In this document: positions 18,896-28,971 of the stretch, in pieces | Numbering within the stretch: position 1 is the first letter of the stretch | How the letters are laid out: each line of letters opens with the position of its first letter | Translations under genes and position numbers: made by a program | Assembly (NCBI GenBank): GCA_030710605.1 | Contig: CP092874.1 | Span: forward strand, 39,566,164-39,630,163 | Source: Cordylochernes scorpioides | Lineage: Eukaryota > Arthropoda > Arachnida > Pseudoscorpiones > Chernetidae | DNA: 64,000 nt | Direction: 5' to 3' | Notes under the pieces: generated by a model | Seen by the model: only the letters and a program-made list of their open reading frames with translations | The model's database searches: none | What the model was told of the DNA's origin: nothing

Positions 18896-19612
18896 TGACA
18901 TTTATTGATTTATTATTATTATTATTCTGTACATAACCCGGACTCCTGGAGCGTACGAAAGTCGCCAATTGTCCGGGTTTGTCTTCTGACTTATTGTCTA
19001 TTTGTTGCAGTTGACATCCAACTGATTAGATGTCGCCAGGCTGTTTTATTTTTGGGGAGGTTCTTCAATGCTTCTTGGTTGAATGTGCTGGCGTTAAGTA
19101 GAGTTGCAGTCTGGAATCTCTGAAGATGGTAGGATGGGCAACTGAATAGGAGGTGGTCGACTGTTTGATTTTCTTGGTGACAGTGTTGGCATACGGGGTC
19201 GTTGTTTTTGGAGGTTCTGGCGATGTCGGCCTGAACGAAGCCATGTCCTGTCAGAATTGTAGAGGTGACGTTGCAATATTTTAGTTTTGGGAGAATTGAG
19301 ATTAGAAGACTAGGAGATGCAGCTACTTTTCTGAGGTTTCTTGTAGCATGGTCTGTGGTGTAGAGGTCGGTCCATAGTTGGAGGGCGAACTGTTTGCTTT
19401 GAGAGCGGACATATTTCCTAGGAAGGGTTGCGAAGTGTAAAGGCAATTTGGATTGAGCTGCGGCTTTGGAGACTTCATCAGCCTGTTCATTTCCAACGAT
19501 GCCGCAATGACTCCGGACCCAGCAGAGTTGAACATTGTCCAGAGTATTGAGGTTTCTGATTATCTCTGCAGTAAGTGGGGTTCTAGGGATATCGGGAAAA
19601 TAAATTTTTAAT
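18896..19612 (-). pseudogene. non-LTR element 3' end: RNase H C-terminus and tail domain
   Basis: On the minus strand the first residues read CWVRSHCGIVGNEQADEV, the final motif of RNase HI domains in I-type LINEs. They are followed by a C-terminal domain with LTGHGFVQADIART and a CQHC...TVDHLLFSCP zinc motif. The open part is 18991-19446 plus the overlapping frame 19323-19535. The 3' end is a (TAA)n run at 18912-18926, typical of I-clade elements. It is 5'-truncated. Confidence 0.85.
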
Positions 19613-20884
19613 TACATCAAGTCATTATTTTACCTACCCCATTACTATTTCAATTAATCCATTATATTATTCTTTATTATTATTTTGTGTGCAATTCATT
19701 AGCAATGCCGTCAACCATCAACAACTATTTTTTTCTTCAATTTATATTTTTTATTATGTCAAGGCTTATTACACACATATTATAACTTCAACGATTTTTC
19801 TCATCATTTTAAAACTTTTAATATATTGACAGCGCTTATAATAATTTTTAATTGTTAAGATCTTTTTGTTTATCTACTTTATCTTTTGAGTTTTTCTAAA
19901 TTTATCGTTGACGTCTCCTAACCTCCTCTGCCCATACCTTCTCATGCATTGCCCCAAGGGCTTCCTGTTCGCCAAACATTTTTTTTCATTGATTAATCCA
20001 ACTGAGAAATCCTTCCTCGCTATATCATTCCCAATAGTGAGTTCAGGATACCCAGCTAGATTATTTTTCTTATCACCTGGCTCATTTTTACCAATAATAT
20101 TTTTTTCTTTTTTTTTATTACCATTCAAGTCGGGTGAAATCGTCATTGGCAACAGAACAACCCTTTCAGCTACCTTCCCTTTCTTCATTCCCCAAGCTCA
20201 TATATTCCCCTTAAGAGATTCTTGCTCTCCAGAATTTTTTTTCTTTCTTTTTAATACCCGGTTCATCATTTTTATCATTTTATCATTTTTTTTTTCATTC
20301 ATACAAGCCGGATACCATCATTATTGGCTGCAGTACATCTCTTGCGTTTACCTTTCCCTTTCCACATTCTTCAACCTACATACCTCTCCCTGCTAGTCTG
20401 AACTAATATTGCAGACGGAAAATCTTGAACGTTCTGTTAAAAAAAAACAGTACCTCACTAACACAAGTTCGTACTGCATTGCAGAACTCATTAAGCTATT
20501 TCTTTGCAGAAACATACCCTCATCAACCCTCTGCGTCAACTTATAATCTTAGTTCAACTTAATAGCTTTATGCGTTTCTTTTATTTATTTTTTCATTCAA
20601 TAGGTTCTCATTTTTTTTCCTCTAAAAGTAAATTACTTTTACGGCATTTCTAATTTTATCTTTCATATTTTCTCAATTTTATCATTTATTCTTATGTATT
20701 TTCTTTCATCATATTCTATAACTTATTGAGACGTCATCATTATTGTCCTATTTTATTATCCTATACTTATAATAATTTTAACTAATTTGTGCCCAAATTA
20801 TTTCTTTTGATTTTATAATAGGTTTGTTAGGTCATCATTTATGTTATTTCATTTCCCCCAAACAAACCTTCATCATTGGAGGCA
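19613..20884. other. T/A-rich stretch without recognised genes
   Basis: Pyrimidine-rich sequence with many T runs. The frames at 19874-20188 (minus) and 19908-20396 (plus) overlap antisense to each other and are low-complexity (Phe/Ser/Pro or Lys/Asn rich). They look like compositional artefacts. No domain is seen. Confidence 0.5.
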
Positions 20885-21503
20885 CATTCTATAGTATATT
20901 TTAAACTGTATGACACTTTTAGTATATGTCACATATCTTCCAATTAGTTAAAGCCGATACCTTAAAATAGCCTGCCCTTCTTTTGGAATGTACACCGTTT
21001 CTGTTTTCTGCCACCCCATAATTTGTATATATGCTATATCTTTATTAATAATACCTGTAAACCCCTATTTGTATGTAACACTAAAAATGTTGACGTCAAA
21101 ATAAAGATCCAAAGAGTGTTCTGTCAGCTGGTGGCAGGGACAGGGGGGAGGAAAAAAGCCAACGCCCAGCCCATGTGGGGCCCCCATGGACTCTTAATAG
21201 ACGACCCCGGTAAACAGGACAGGTTTTGGCAGGGGGTCAGCAGCAGATGTTCTAGGGTGTGGCGATCGGCATACAGCTTCTGTCTCACACAGTCTCTCCC
21301 TTCATGTCTCGGGGATAAGCATCCAAGTTTGTGTTATGGCCTCTACCTCTGTCCTGTGGGCTGCCCCCGATCCCTCTCTGTGCTAACATCTAGCCCTGCC
21401 TCTGCTTCTTGTTGTCCGCGTGTGGGAAGAACATCAACACTCGCCTCACGTACACGACTGCCAATTCATCCATTCGTCGGCACATTTGCAACAATATTAT
21501 TAT
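20885..21503 (+). mobile_element. Penelope-type 5' region, copy 2
   Basis: Same sequence and orientation as 17119-17762, ending at the same point (cacatttgcaacaatatta). It is followed by a TATATA run and a family C repeat. It differs from copy 1 by indels and substitutions. Confidence 0.65.
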
Positions 21504-21509
21504 ATATAT

Positions 21510-21866
21510 ACTAGACGGGTGACCCGGGCTTCGCCCCGGGATTGACCCGTGTGCATATCTACCCGAGTGATATATATTCAGATAATATTTTTTTTATATA
21601 ATTGTTTGTTATTAGCATTATCTATTTGTTTGCATCAGCATAATTTAATCTAATCTTTGATAGAGGGCGCTGTTCGTGAGCTAAGTAGAATAATTTGAAT
21701 ATATAGTTTTAATAATCGATTTATATATTTTTTAAAATAGCGTATCGTCTTCCCCGTATTTTTTACCTATATATGGAAATTTTGGTTTGAATTAGTGAAC
21801 TACTGCGAATTTGTATACCGGACATACAAACAAACAAACATACAAACATTGATTTTTTATATATAT
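21510..21866 (+). repeat. family C TA-tailed repeat
   Basis: It starts actagacgggtgacccgg with a strong GGGCTTCGCCCC hairpin, holds an agagggcgctgttcgtgag box near 21663, and ends gattttttatatatat. The 3' half is shared with family B (ccggacatacaaacaaac). The intact gypsy element is inserted in its TA tail. Confidence 0.85.
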
Positions 21867-22087
21867 TGTAGGCGCCATCCCGACCAGAGAGCCACAGATA
21901 AACAGATTATAAACGCACAGAATATAGAATCCGAGCTCCCCAGTAGAAGGAATACCCGGAAGACGACGGTACTCTCTGTTATATGTGTTGTTCACTACTA
22001 TGATTTTGTTTTAATAAACGCTACTAAATTATTTCATTGGATCCTCTCTTTCTTTTTCCCAGTAAGAAACGCCTACGGAAGCCAACA
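21867..22087 (+). repeat. 5' LTR of the intact gypsy element
   Basis: TGTAGGCGCC...GCCAACA, with AATAAA at 22013-22018 as the likely polyadenylation signal. It matches 27374-27594. No clear TGG-type primer site follows at the usual distance; the first TGG is 12 nt inside. Confidence 0.97.
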
Positions 22088-22224
22088 GAAATTCAGAAGT
22101 GGGATAGTCCTGAAGAAAATTGAAGATTCACTGGAATAATTTGGAAACGAGAAGGACGTGGCGCGGTGACCGATCAACGTAAGAGGAGTTGCATGGTATG
22201 TACGAAATTTAATTACCTATTCCT

Positions 22225-22388
22225 AAAAGTATTATTACAAGTCACCTCGACAAAAGTATTATCGCAAAGTATCGCGGTAAAAGTATTATTGCAAGTCATC
22301 TCGATAAAAGTATTATCGCAAAGTATCGCGGTAAAAGTATTATTGCAAAATCATCTCGATAAAAAGTATTATCGCAAAGTATCGCGGT
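22225..22388 (+). repeat. 54-bp tandem repeat in the gypsy leader
   Basis: Three units lie at 22225-22278, 22279-22332 and 22333-22388. Each is built from two related 27-bp halves that both begin aaaagtattat. They lie between the 5' LTR and the gag start, and encode the periodic part of a short upstream frame (22166-22390). Confidence 0.95.
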
Positions 22389-22506
22389 AAAAAGAAAAAA
22401 AAAGTATTGTCTCAAAATTACAAAGAAAAGTTGATTTCGTTTAAAAAAATAATTGAAACAGTACGTATCTGGTTTAGTCAGTTTTATTTGTTTATTTTAA
22501 AATTTT

Positions 22507-25500
22507 TTGCTTTGTTTATTTTTCCTTTTGAAAAACATGACTTATTTAGCGAAAGTAAGGAAATGCGATTTGAGCAAGTTGGCGTATGAACTCGGCGAGG
22601 TAGTACCGCCAGAGAGCAGGATCGTCGACTTAAAACACCTTATTTTGAATAGCCAATCTTACGAAGAAGAGTTCGCAAAGCAACTGTTGGAGACTCTGAT
22701 CGAGGATCGGGAACGAATCGAGGAGCGGGAACGAATCGAGGATCGGGAACGAATCGAACGGGAACGAAAAGAACAAATGGTAATGGAATTCGAGCTTGAG
22801 AAGCTGCGCATCCAGACTACACGCGGAAACAACGATACGTCTCGAAGTACCAGCAATGACGCACATTACGAGATACGTAAACTGATGCCCAAGTACGAGT
22901 CGAAGGACAATGATTTGAGTTTTTACCTAATTCTTTTCGAAAGACAGGCAAAGCGACTAGGATTGGATGAAGACCAATGGGCGTTCAGCCTCCTAGGATT
23001 GCTACCTTACGAAATGACTCAATTAATCGCTCGGGAGACAGAAGAACAAAGCGGCGATTATAGGTTCGTGAAAAGGTTGCTCCTAAAACGGTACAAGTTG
23101 AGCCCCGAACAATTCAGACAAAAATTCGAGAAGCACGAGAGATCTCAAAAGGGTTCCTGGAGAGACTTCGCTTTCGAATTGCGAGGATATTTCAACGAAT
23201 GGATCGAAGGAATGAACGTGGAAAATTTCGACGCCCTAAAGGATTTGTCCGTCACTAACCAGCTAAAGAAAAAAGTTCCAAATGTGCTGCGTAATCATCT
23301 CATTGACGATTGGACCAAGTTAAACGACCCAGATGAGTTGGCGGATAAACTGGACGAGTACGAAAATGTTCGCACCGAGATGGGACCTCCGCATTGGAAT
23401 GCGAAACACCTCATACCACCGTCGTTTCAGCAGAAATCTGCGAGATTCCCCAACCAAAGCGAAGTTAAAGAGACTAAACAAGGAACGAATGTTTCGGGTC
23501 AAGACGCTGCAAGGAACGAAATCAGTGAAACGTACCCTAACACCTTGAGGAGAATGGTCAACCGTACGATCAGAAACGACAAGGGAGAACCGAAGTGCTT
23601 CAACTGCAATCAGTTTGGACACATTGCGAGAGACTGCCCAGCACCCAGGACTACGTTGACATGCCGAGGATGCGGTCAAACGGGACACAAGGAAAGGAAT
23701 TGCACAAGACCCAAAGAAGGACTAAAAGTAGCCAACCTGGAAGTCGAAGGACTGGAGACTGTCCCGCCAGATGTATATTTGAAGGATGTCAAGATCGACA
23801 ACAAGGAAACCGTGAAGGCAATGATAGACACCGGGAGCAGCAGTTGTCTAATGAGAGAATCGGTCGCAAGGAGGATCAGCGTCGACATCGAACCAGACTC
23901 GACTAGTCTGTACGGCATCGGTAACCAGACTGCACCAGCTGCCAGGACCGTTGGGAAGACGACAGTCGACCTGGAGATTGATGGCATCGTCGGAAGGGAA
24001 ATCACTGTATTCATTGCCAACGATGATGCCCAACCCTATGACCTATTAATTGGAAGAACATGGACAGATCTGCCCTACGTATCCTTCGCCAGAATTGGTA
24101 AAAACTTGCATATTGGCTATTCATCCGAATTTCCGTTTGCTAATCTGCAAGAAGAAATCAAGTCGCGTCGCATCGAACTGAGAGCAACCGAAACTGTTCA
24201 GTTGGAGAGCGACTCCATTAACTTTACAAGTGCAATCACAGACGAGGTAAAGGACGGATATGTATTGTTCACAAGAGTAGATTACGCCTGTGTCGATTCC
24301 CTATTGGAAGTGGTCGATGGAAAGACGACCGTACCCATCATCTCAGCAGGCAAGGGCAAGTTGAGAGTAAGGAAGAACCAATGTGTAGGGCGAGTTGAAC
24401 TACTGAACCTTGATGATATTGTTGTTAACCTGGACGTCGCAGAGGATTCGTTTCAGACTAAAAATGAAGAGAAGAGGGAAGGACAAGACCAAATGAAACG
24501 TAAGCGCCCCATACTGCCTGAGGACATCAACGTCAATCATTCTCTGACTTCGAAAGAGAGACAAGAAATCCTAGATGTAGTAAACGAGTATAGAGACTGT
24601 TTCGCTCTTGGCATGGAGGAATTAGGGTGCACCGATGTCACCAAGATGGACATTAAGGAGGTTGATGGAAGCAAGCCAGTCTGTCTGAGACCGTATAAGA
24701 CGACTGCAAGTGAACGCGAAGCAATCAGGGAGATTGTCAGAGAGTGGAAGGACAATGGAATAGTCACGGAAACTAGATCACCCTACGCTAGTCCCGTCCT
24801 ACTTGTGAGGAAGAAAACTGGAGATCATCGTCTGGTGGTAGATTATAGGAGACTCAACATTCAAACAGTTAAGGACAAGTTCCCATTACCAAGGATAGAC
24901 GACCTTCTGGAAGGCCTAAGGAATGCGAAATTCTTCACCACTCTGGATCTGGCGCATGGATATCTGCAGATACCACTGACCGATAAGGCAAAATTAAAGA
25001 CAGCATTCATCACCCCAGATGATACAGGTCAATTCGAAAGGATGATTTTTGGACTCGCCAACGCACCAGCTGAATTCCAAAGACTGATGCACACTGTCCT
25101 AGGTCCGCTGCTGAACAAGAAGGCATTCTGCTATCTCGACGACGTGATTATCCCGGCAAAGGATTGGCGGGAGATGATCGAAAGGTTGAGGGAAGTCCTC
25201 GAAAGAATAAGATCAGCGAAGTTGACACTGAAACCCTCCAAATGTGAGTTCGGAAGGAGGGAAGTTGAGTTCTTAGGGTATGTCATCAGTACAGGCGGAC
25301 TTAAGCCAGGCCCAAGGAAGATCAAGGCGATAGAAGAATTTCCAGAACCCAAGAATGTCCACGACATACGACGCTTTCTGGGACTGACGAACTTCTTCAG
25401 ACGATTTGTAAAGGACTTCGCGAGGAAAGCAGAACCGCTAAGCAGACTTACGAAGAAAGGTTCACAATTTGAATGGAAGGAAGAACAGCGAAGGTCATTT

Positions 25501-27378
25501 GGAGGACTACGAAAGGATCTGGTCGAATATCCGGTACTAGCTCATTACAACCCTGAACTCAAGACAGAAGTACATTGCGATGCGAGTGCTGAGGGATTAG
25601 CAGGAATGGTGCTACAGATGGACGAAGACGGCAAATGGCGCTTGGTCTACTGTGTGAGCAAGAAGACAACAGAGGCCGAGAAGATGTACCACTCAAGCAA
25701 ATTGGAGCTGATGGCGATAGTGTGGACCTTGGATCGACTACGTCAGTTCCTCGTAGGAATCAAGTTTACAGTGGTTACAGATTGCCAAGCACTGGTCTAC
25801 ATGAACGCGAAGAAGACTACAAATCCTCAGATAGCGCGATGGTACAATCTGATTCAGGAATACGATTTCGAAATTCGACATAAACCAGGGGAGAAGATGG
25901 CCCACGTAGACGGAATGAGTAGAGCTCCAGTCGACGACCCTAGAGACACAATTGAGGAAATCGTGGAGAAAAACCTTGAAGTGTGCCTCACAATCACACT
26001 GGAAGAACAAATCTTGATGATTCAGCATTCCGACCCTGAATTGAGAGACCTGATCCAGATCTTTCGAAAGGACCCGTGTGATAGGACAGTAGGAGAACAA
26101 AATAGAATTAACGACTACAGCTACAAAGGAGGCAGACTTTTCCGCATGGTGAAAAATGGAGAAGAGGAACGAGCCCTGTATGTTATACCCAAAAGTATGA
26201 GGAAAAGCTTAGTTGTCAAATTCCATGATCTAATGGGACATTTTGCGACTGATAGGACTGTCAACAAAATTAAGGAATTGTACTGGTTTCCTTCAATGAA
26301 GAGGTACGTTCGACGCCATGTGGCTATGTGTCTCGAGTGTCTATTTAACAAAGTTCCCGGTGGAAAACAACAAGGCTTCCTACATCCCATTAAGTCAGGC
26401 AAGAGACCGTTTTCCATCGTACACATGGACCACGTAGGCCCCTTCGTGAGAAGTACAAAAGGTAACCAGGAACTTTTAGTGATTGTCGATAATCTGACAA
26501 GATTTGTCCGATTAAGCCCTGTAAGGAATACATCGACGCAGAACGTCCTGAAGGTAATGAAAAGTTTTGTGAATGATTTCGGACTACCCGACAAGATCAT
26601 CAGCGACAGAGGGTCATGTTTTACCTCAAGGCAATTTGAAGAATTCTGTCGAGGAAATGGAATACATCATACTTTGAACTCTACGAAACATCCGCAAGGG
26701 AACGGGATGGTCGAAAGAGTGAACCGAACAGTATTGTCCACTATAGCAACCAGTATCGAGGATCCGCGACGGAAGGATTGGGACCTGAAGATTAAGGAGG
26801 TAGAGCGAGACCTGAACAATGCGGTGAACAAGACGACGAATAAAACACCGTTCGAAACACTCCACGGCTATTCCCCTCGATTCCACGATGGGATACTTAG
26901 AAGATTAGCCGACGAAGACGTGGACCCATGGACCGAGCCGGATAGAATTCAAGAGAGTGTGAGATCCCAAATTGAGAATAAACAAGAAATTATGAAGACA
27001 TACTACGATAAGAAGAAGTGCCGTACAATCCAATTCGAAGTAGGAGAAATTGTAGTGATGAGGCATGTACCCAAAATGACGGGTGAACCAACCAAGGCAC
27101 AACCCAAATATCGAGGACCTTTGATAATTACCGAGGTTCTGCCAAGCGACACGTATAGAGTGACTCAGTTAAGCGAAAGAACCAGTGGACGGTTCTACAC
27201 GACAACGGCCCATATCAGTCAACTGAAGTCTTGGCACAGTGAAGAAGATGATTCAGCTACAGAAGAAAGTCCGGACGAGGAGCCAGAAGTAGAAGATACC
27301 CCCCGACGCAACCCACGACGTTCCTGCAACGCAAGGTTCAATCGAGGACGATTGAAATCAAGGAATGGCCGAATGTAG
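22507..27378 (+). CDS. gypsy gag-pol polyprotein
   Basis: A 1623-residue fused polyprotein. The first Met is at 22507. Translation could equally start at residue 11 (MTYLAKVRKC), after a hydrophobic stretch. Domains in order: a SAP-like N-terminus; an Arg/Glu-rich coiled coil (residues 60-95, repeated RERIE); a gag capsid (about 130-280); two CCHC knuckles (CFNCNQFGHIARDC near 364, CRGCGQTGHKERNC near 385); a retropepsin with IDTGSS at 440-445; an RT (about 725-920) with catalytic YLDD at 876-879; an RNase H (CDAS at 1024-1027); an H2C2 finger near 1245; an integrase with Asp1308, Asp1367 and Glu1403; and a C-terminal GPLIITEVLPSDTYRV segment. The stop codon lies five bases into the 3' LTR. 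Protease, RT, RNase H and integrase would be released by self-cleavage. Confidence 0.97.
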   Translation: MLCLFFLLKNMTYLAKVRKCDLSKLAYELGEVVPPESRIVDLKHLILNSQSYEEEFAKQLLETLIEDRERIEERERIEDRERIERERKEQMVMEFELEKLRIQTTRGNNDTSRSTSNDAHYEIRKLMPKYESKDNDLSFYLILFERQAKRLGLDEDQWAFSLLGLLPYEMTQLIARETEEQSGDYRFVKRLLLKRYKLSPEQFRQKFEKHERSQKGSWRDFAFELRGYFNEWIEGMNVENFDALKDLSVTNQLKKKVPNVLRNHLIDDWTKLNDPDELADKLDEYENVRTEMGPPHWNAKHLIPPSFQQKSARFPNQSEVKETKQGTNVSGQDAARNEISETYPNTLRRMVNRTIRNDKGEPKCFNCNQFGHIARDCPAPRTTLTCRGCGQTGHKERNCTRPKEGLKVANLEVEGLETVPPDVYLKDVKIDNKETVKAMIDTGSSSCLMRESVARRISVDIEPDSTSLYGIGNQTAPAARTVGKTTVDLEIDGIVGREITVFIANDDAQPYDLLIGRTWTDLPYVSFARIGKNLHIGYSSEFPFANLQEEIKSRRIELRATETVQLESDSINFTSAITDEVKDGYVLFTRVDYACVDSLLEVVDGKTTVPIISAGKGKLRVRKNQCVGRVELLNLDDIVVNLDVAEDSFQTKNEEKREGQDQMKRKRPILPEDINVNHSLTSKERQEILDVVNEYRDCFALGMEELGCTDVTKMDIKEVDGSKPVCLRPYKTTASEREAIREIVREWKDNGIVTETRSPYASPVLLVRKKTGDHRLVVDYRRLNIQTVKDKFPLPRIDDLLEGLRNAKFFTTLDLAHGYLQIPLTDKAKLKTAFITPDDTGQFERMIFGLANAPAEFQRLMHTVLGPLLNKKAFCYLDDVIIPAKDWREMIERLREVLERIRSAKLTLKPSKCEFGRREVEFLGYVISTGGLKPGPRKIKAIEEFPEPKNVHDIRRFLGLTNFFRRFVKDFARKAEPLSRLTKKGSQFEWKEEQRRSFGGLRKDLVEYPVLAHYNPELKTEVHCDASAEGLAGMVLQMDEDGKWRLVYCVSKKTTEAEKMYHSSKLELMAIVWTLDRLRQFLVGIKFTVVTDCQALVYMNAKKTTNPQIARWYNLIQEYDFEIRHKPGEKMAHVDGMSRAPVDDPRDTIEEIVEKNLEVCLTITLEEQILMIQHSDPELRDLIQIFRKDPCDRTVGEQNRINDYSYKGGRLFRMVKNGEEERALYVIPKSMRKSLVVKFHDLMGHFATDRTVNKIKELYWFPSMKRYVRRHVAMCLECLFNKVPGGKQQGFLHPIKSGKRPFSIVHMDHVGPFVRSTKGNQELLVIVDNLTRFVRLSPVRNTSTQNVLKVMKSFVNDFGLPDKIISDRGSCFTSRQFEEFCRGNGIHHTLNSTKHPQGNGMVERVNRTVLSTIATSIEDPRRKDWDLKIKEVERDLNNAVNKTTNKTPFETLHGYSPRFHDGILRRLADEDVDPWTEPDRIQESVRSQIENKQEIMKTYYDKKKCRTIQFEVGEIVVMRHVPKMTGEPTKAQPKYRGPLIITEVLPSDTYRVTQLSERTSGRFYTTTAHISQLKSWHSEEDDSATEESPDEEPEVEDTPRRNPRRSCNARFNRGRLKSRNGRM

Positions 27379-27594
27379 GCGCCATCCCGACCAGAGAGCC
27401 ACAGATAAACAGATTATAAACGCACAGAATATAGAATCCGAGCTCCCCAGTAGAAGGAATACCCGGAAGACGACGGTACTCTCTGTTATATGTGTTGTTC
27501 ACTACTATGATTTTGTTTTAATAAACGCTACTAAATTATTTCATTGGATCCTCTCTTTCTTTTTCCCAGTAAGAAACGCCTACGGAAGCCAACA
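27374..27594 (+). repeat. 3' LTR of the intact gypsy element
   Basis: Matches the 5' LTR base for base as far as I can read. It is followed by atat and then the 100-N gap. Confidence 0.97.
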
Positions 27595-27598
27595 ATAT

Positions 27599-27698
27599 NN
27601 NNNNNNNNNNNNNNNNNNNNNNNNNNNNNNNNNNNNNNNNNNNNNNNNNNNNNNNNNNNNNNNNNNNNNNNNNNNNNNNNNNNNNNNNNNNNNNNNNN
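27599..27698. other. assembly gap (100 N)
   Basis: Exactly 100 N, the conventional placeholder for a gap of unknown size. Copy 1 of the long duplication starts just to the right. Confidence 1.
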
Positions 27699-27727
27699 GA
27701 CAGACAGACAACATTCAAAGTTATATA

Positions 27728-27905
27728 TATAGATTTTCATTTTTATATATAACTGATCTAATTCGCAGTTTAAAATAACTGCTCTTGAAATATTTGGTAT
27801 GCTTTATTTATTTATATATTTTCATTTTTTTTATATAACTGATCTAATTTGCCGTTTAAAATAACTGCTCTAATTCGAAATATTTGGTATGTTTTATTTG
27901 TGTTC
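27728..27905 (+). repeat. tandem duplication of an 88-bp AT-rich unit
   Basis: Two adjacent units contain actgatctaatt and aaataactgctc, differing by substitutions and small indels. A third, partial unit lies at 53440-53480. Copy 2 has the same pair at 54050-54230. Confidence 0.7.
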
Positions 27906-27984
27906 ACTCTATATTTCTATTTATTTGAAGTATTATAATTTCCATGTTCCAAAAACCTATTTAAAAAAGGTCGTTAGAAATATG

Positions 27985-28140
27985 TAATGCCTGAAATAGC
28001 TTTGCATGCGAATATTTATGATGCCAAGCGTAACTTAATGGTTAGGTGTGCGGCTTCGTATTTCCACAACCTTGGTTCGAAACTTAGCCTGGGTGTTTTT
28101 TTTTTATATATATTATTGAAGCAAAGTTTTTTTTTTACAG
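27985..28140 (+). mobile_element. tRNA-derived SINE (family S2)
   Basis: It begins cctgaaatagc, then has a tRNA-like head (AAGCGTAACTTAATGGTTAGGTGTGC without breaks in the A-box part, and GGTTCGAAAC as B box). A T run and a TATTATTGAAGCAAA tail follow. The opposite-strand copy at 33060-33240 has the same order of blocks. It is inserted in a family C-like repeat. The duplicate is at 54306-54460. Confidence 0.7.
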
Positions 28141-28300
28141 TACCAAGATTTCCATACATAGGTAAAAAAAGTACGATGAAAACGATAGGCTATTTTAAAT
28201 TATATATAAATTGAATATTAAAAATATATATTCTAATTATTCTACTTAGCTCACGAACAGCGCCCTCTATCAAGGTTATAAATACGTTTAAAATCGATAT
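28141..28300 (-). repeat. family C-like fragment
   Basis: Minus-strand body of family C: caagatttccatacataggt, then ctcacgaacagcgccctctatc, the reverse of the shared GGCGCTG box. It is truncated at both ends. Confidence 0.65.
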
Positions 28301-28556
28301 CTTCTCAAAATTTTATTAATAATAGTTCGCTTAATAATTAGAATACTTGATCTAAATCGAGATATTTATAGACGCTCGCTCGATTTGAAGATTTACACAT
28401 GTGTATATCGTAACTAATCTGACTGTAAAGTTTGGAGCGGGACGTTTCACAAGAGTGACATCCACGGCGCCAAATTTATAATTGTAACGAATAGTGTTTG
28501 AATAAAACATTTAATCGGGTAAACCCGGGCGTTGCCTGGGTCAATCGTCTAGTATA
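28301..28556 (-). repeat. family B 5' part
   Basis: Minus-strand copy ending in the hairpin and ctagt at 28535-28553. The first half (28301-28420) is not shared with the other B copies. Confidence 0.7.
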
Positions 28557-28971
28557 ACAATATTTATATACGTTTATAAAAATATATATATATAGGTGGA
28601 TTGGATGTTTTCTAGAATCGTTTAAACAAATGTTCGTTAGGCAAACTTTTACTCGGGTAAAAACCGGGCGAAGCCGGGTATATTCGCGAATTTTTAACGG
28701 CGCTATTTGTCAACATTTGATAAACTTATAAATTGCCAACTTAGCCACCAAGTTTCACTATGACACATCTAAAAAAGAAAATTATATCTTTCCATATTAT
28801 ATAATCCTTTACGTTATTTTTTATCAAAATATTAATAGAATGATTAAGCAATATTTTAGGGCAAATTATTGAAGGGTATCTTTAATTTTTATTTTAAGAA
28901 TAAAATTACTATTTTAATATATAATGTTCTCATTTTGAATATCTGGATATGTTTCACCTATTTTATAGATT
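28557..28971. other. AT-rich segment with a family A 5' fragment
   Basis: 28610-28685 is, on the minus strand, the first 75 bp of family A (cccggcttcgcccgg, taacgaacatttgtt). The remainder is AT-rich and without genes. Confidence 0.55.

Larger units (their letters stand above)
21867..27594 (+). mobile_element. intact Ty3/gypsy LTR retrotransposon
   Basis: A 5.7-kb element has two 221-bp LTRs that appear identical throughout, a 4-bp target duplication atat (21863-21866 and 27595-27598), and a single uninterrupted gag-pol frame. Identical LTRs imply a very recent insertion, and every catalytic motif is intact, so this copy may be capable of transposition. No envelope frame is present. Its right flank runs into an assembly gap after the target duplication. 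Confidence 0.97.

Noticed and set aside
19874-20396. Overlapping sense and antisense frames of 104 and 162 codons
   Set aside because: Low-complexity composition (Phe/Ser/Pro against Lys/Asn), no domain, and no recurrence in the window.
22225-22388. Regular tandem repeats resembling a CRISPR array
   Set aside because: The units are contiguous without variable spacers and lie in the leader of a gypsy retrotransposon of a eukaryote.
23320-27102. Open frames antisense to the gypsy gag-pol, up to 159 codons
   Set aside because: They are shadows of a strongly coding strand, have no domains, and differ in frame from one another.
27365-27778. Open frames running through the N gap, including one of 137 codons
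   Set aside because: They are open only because N codons are not stops. The left part is LTR sequence.
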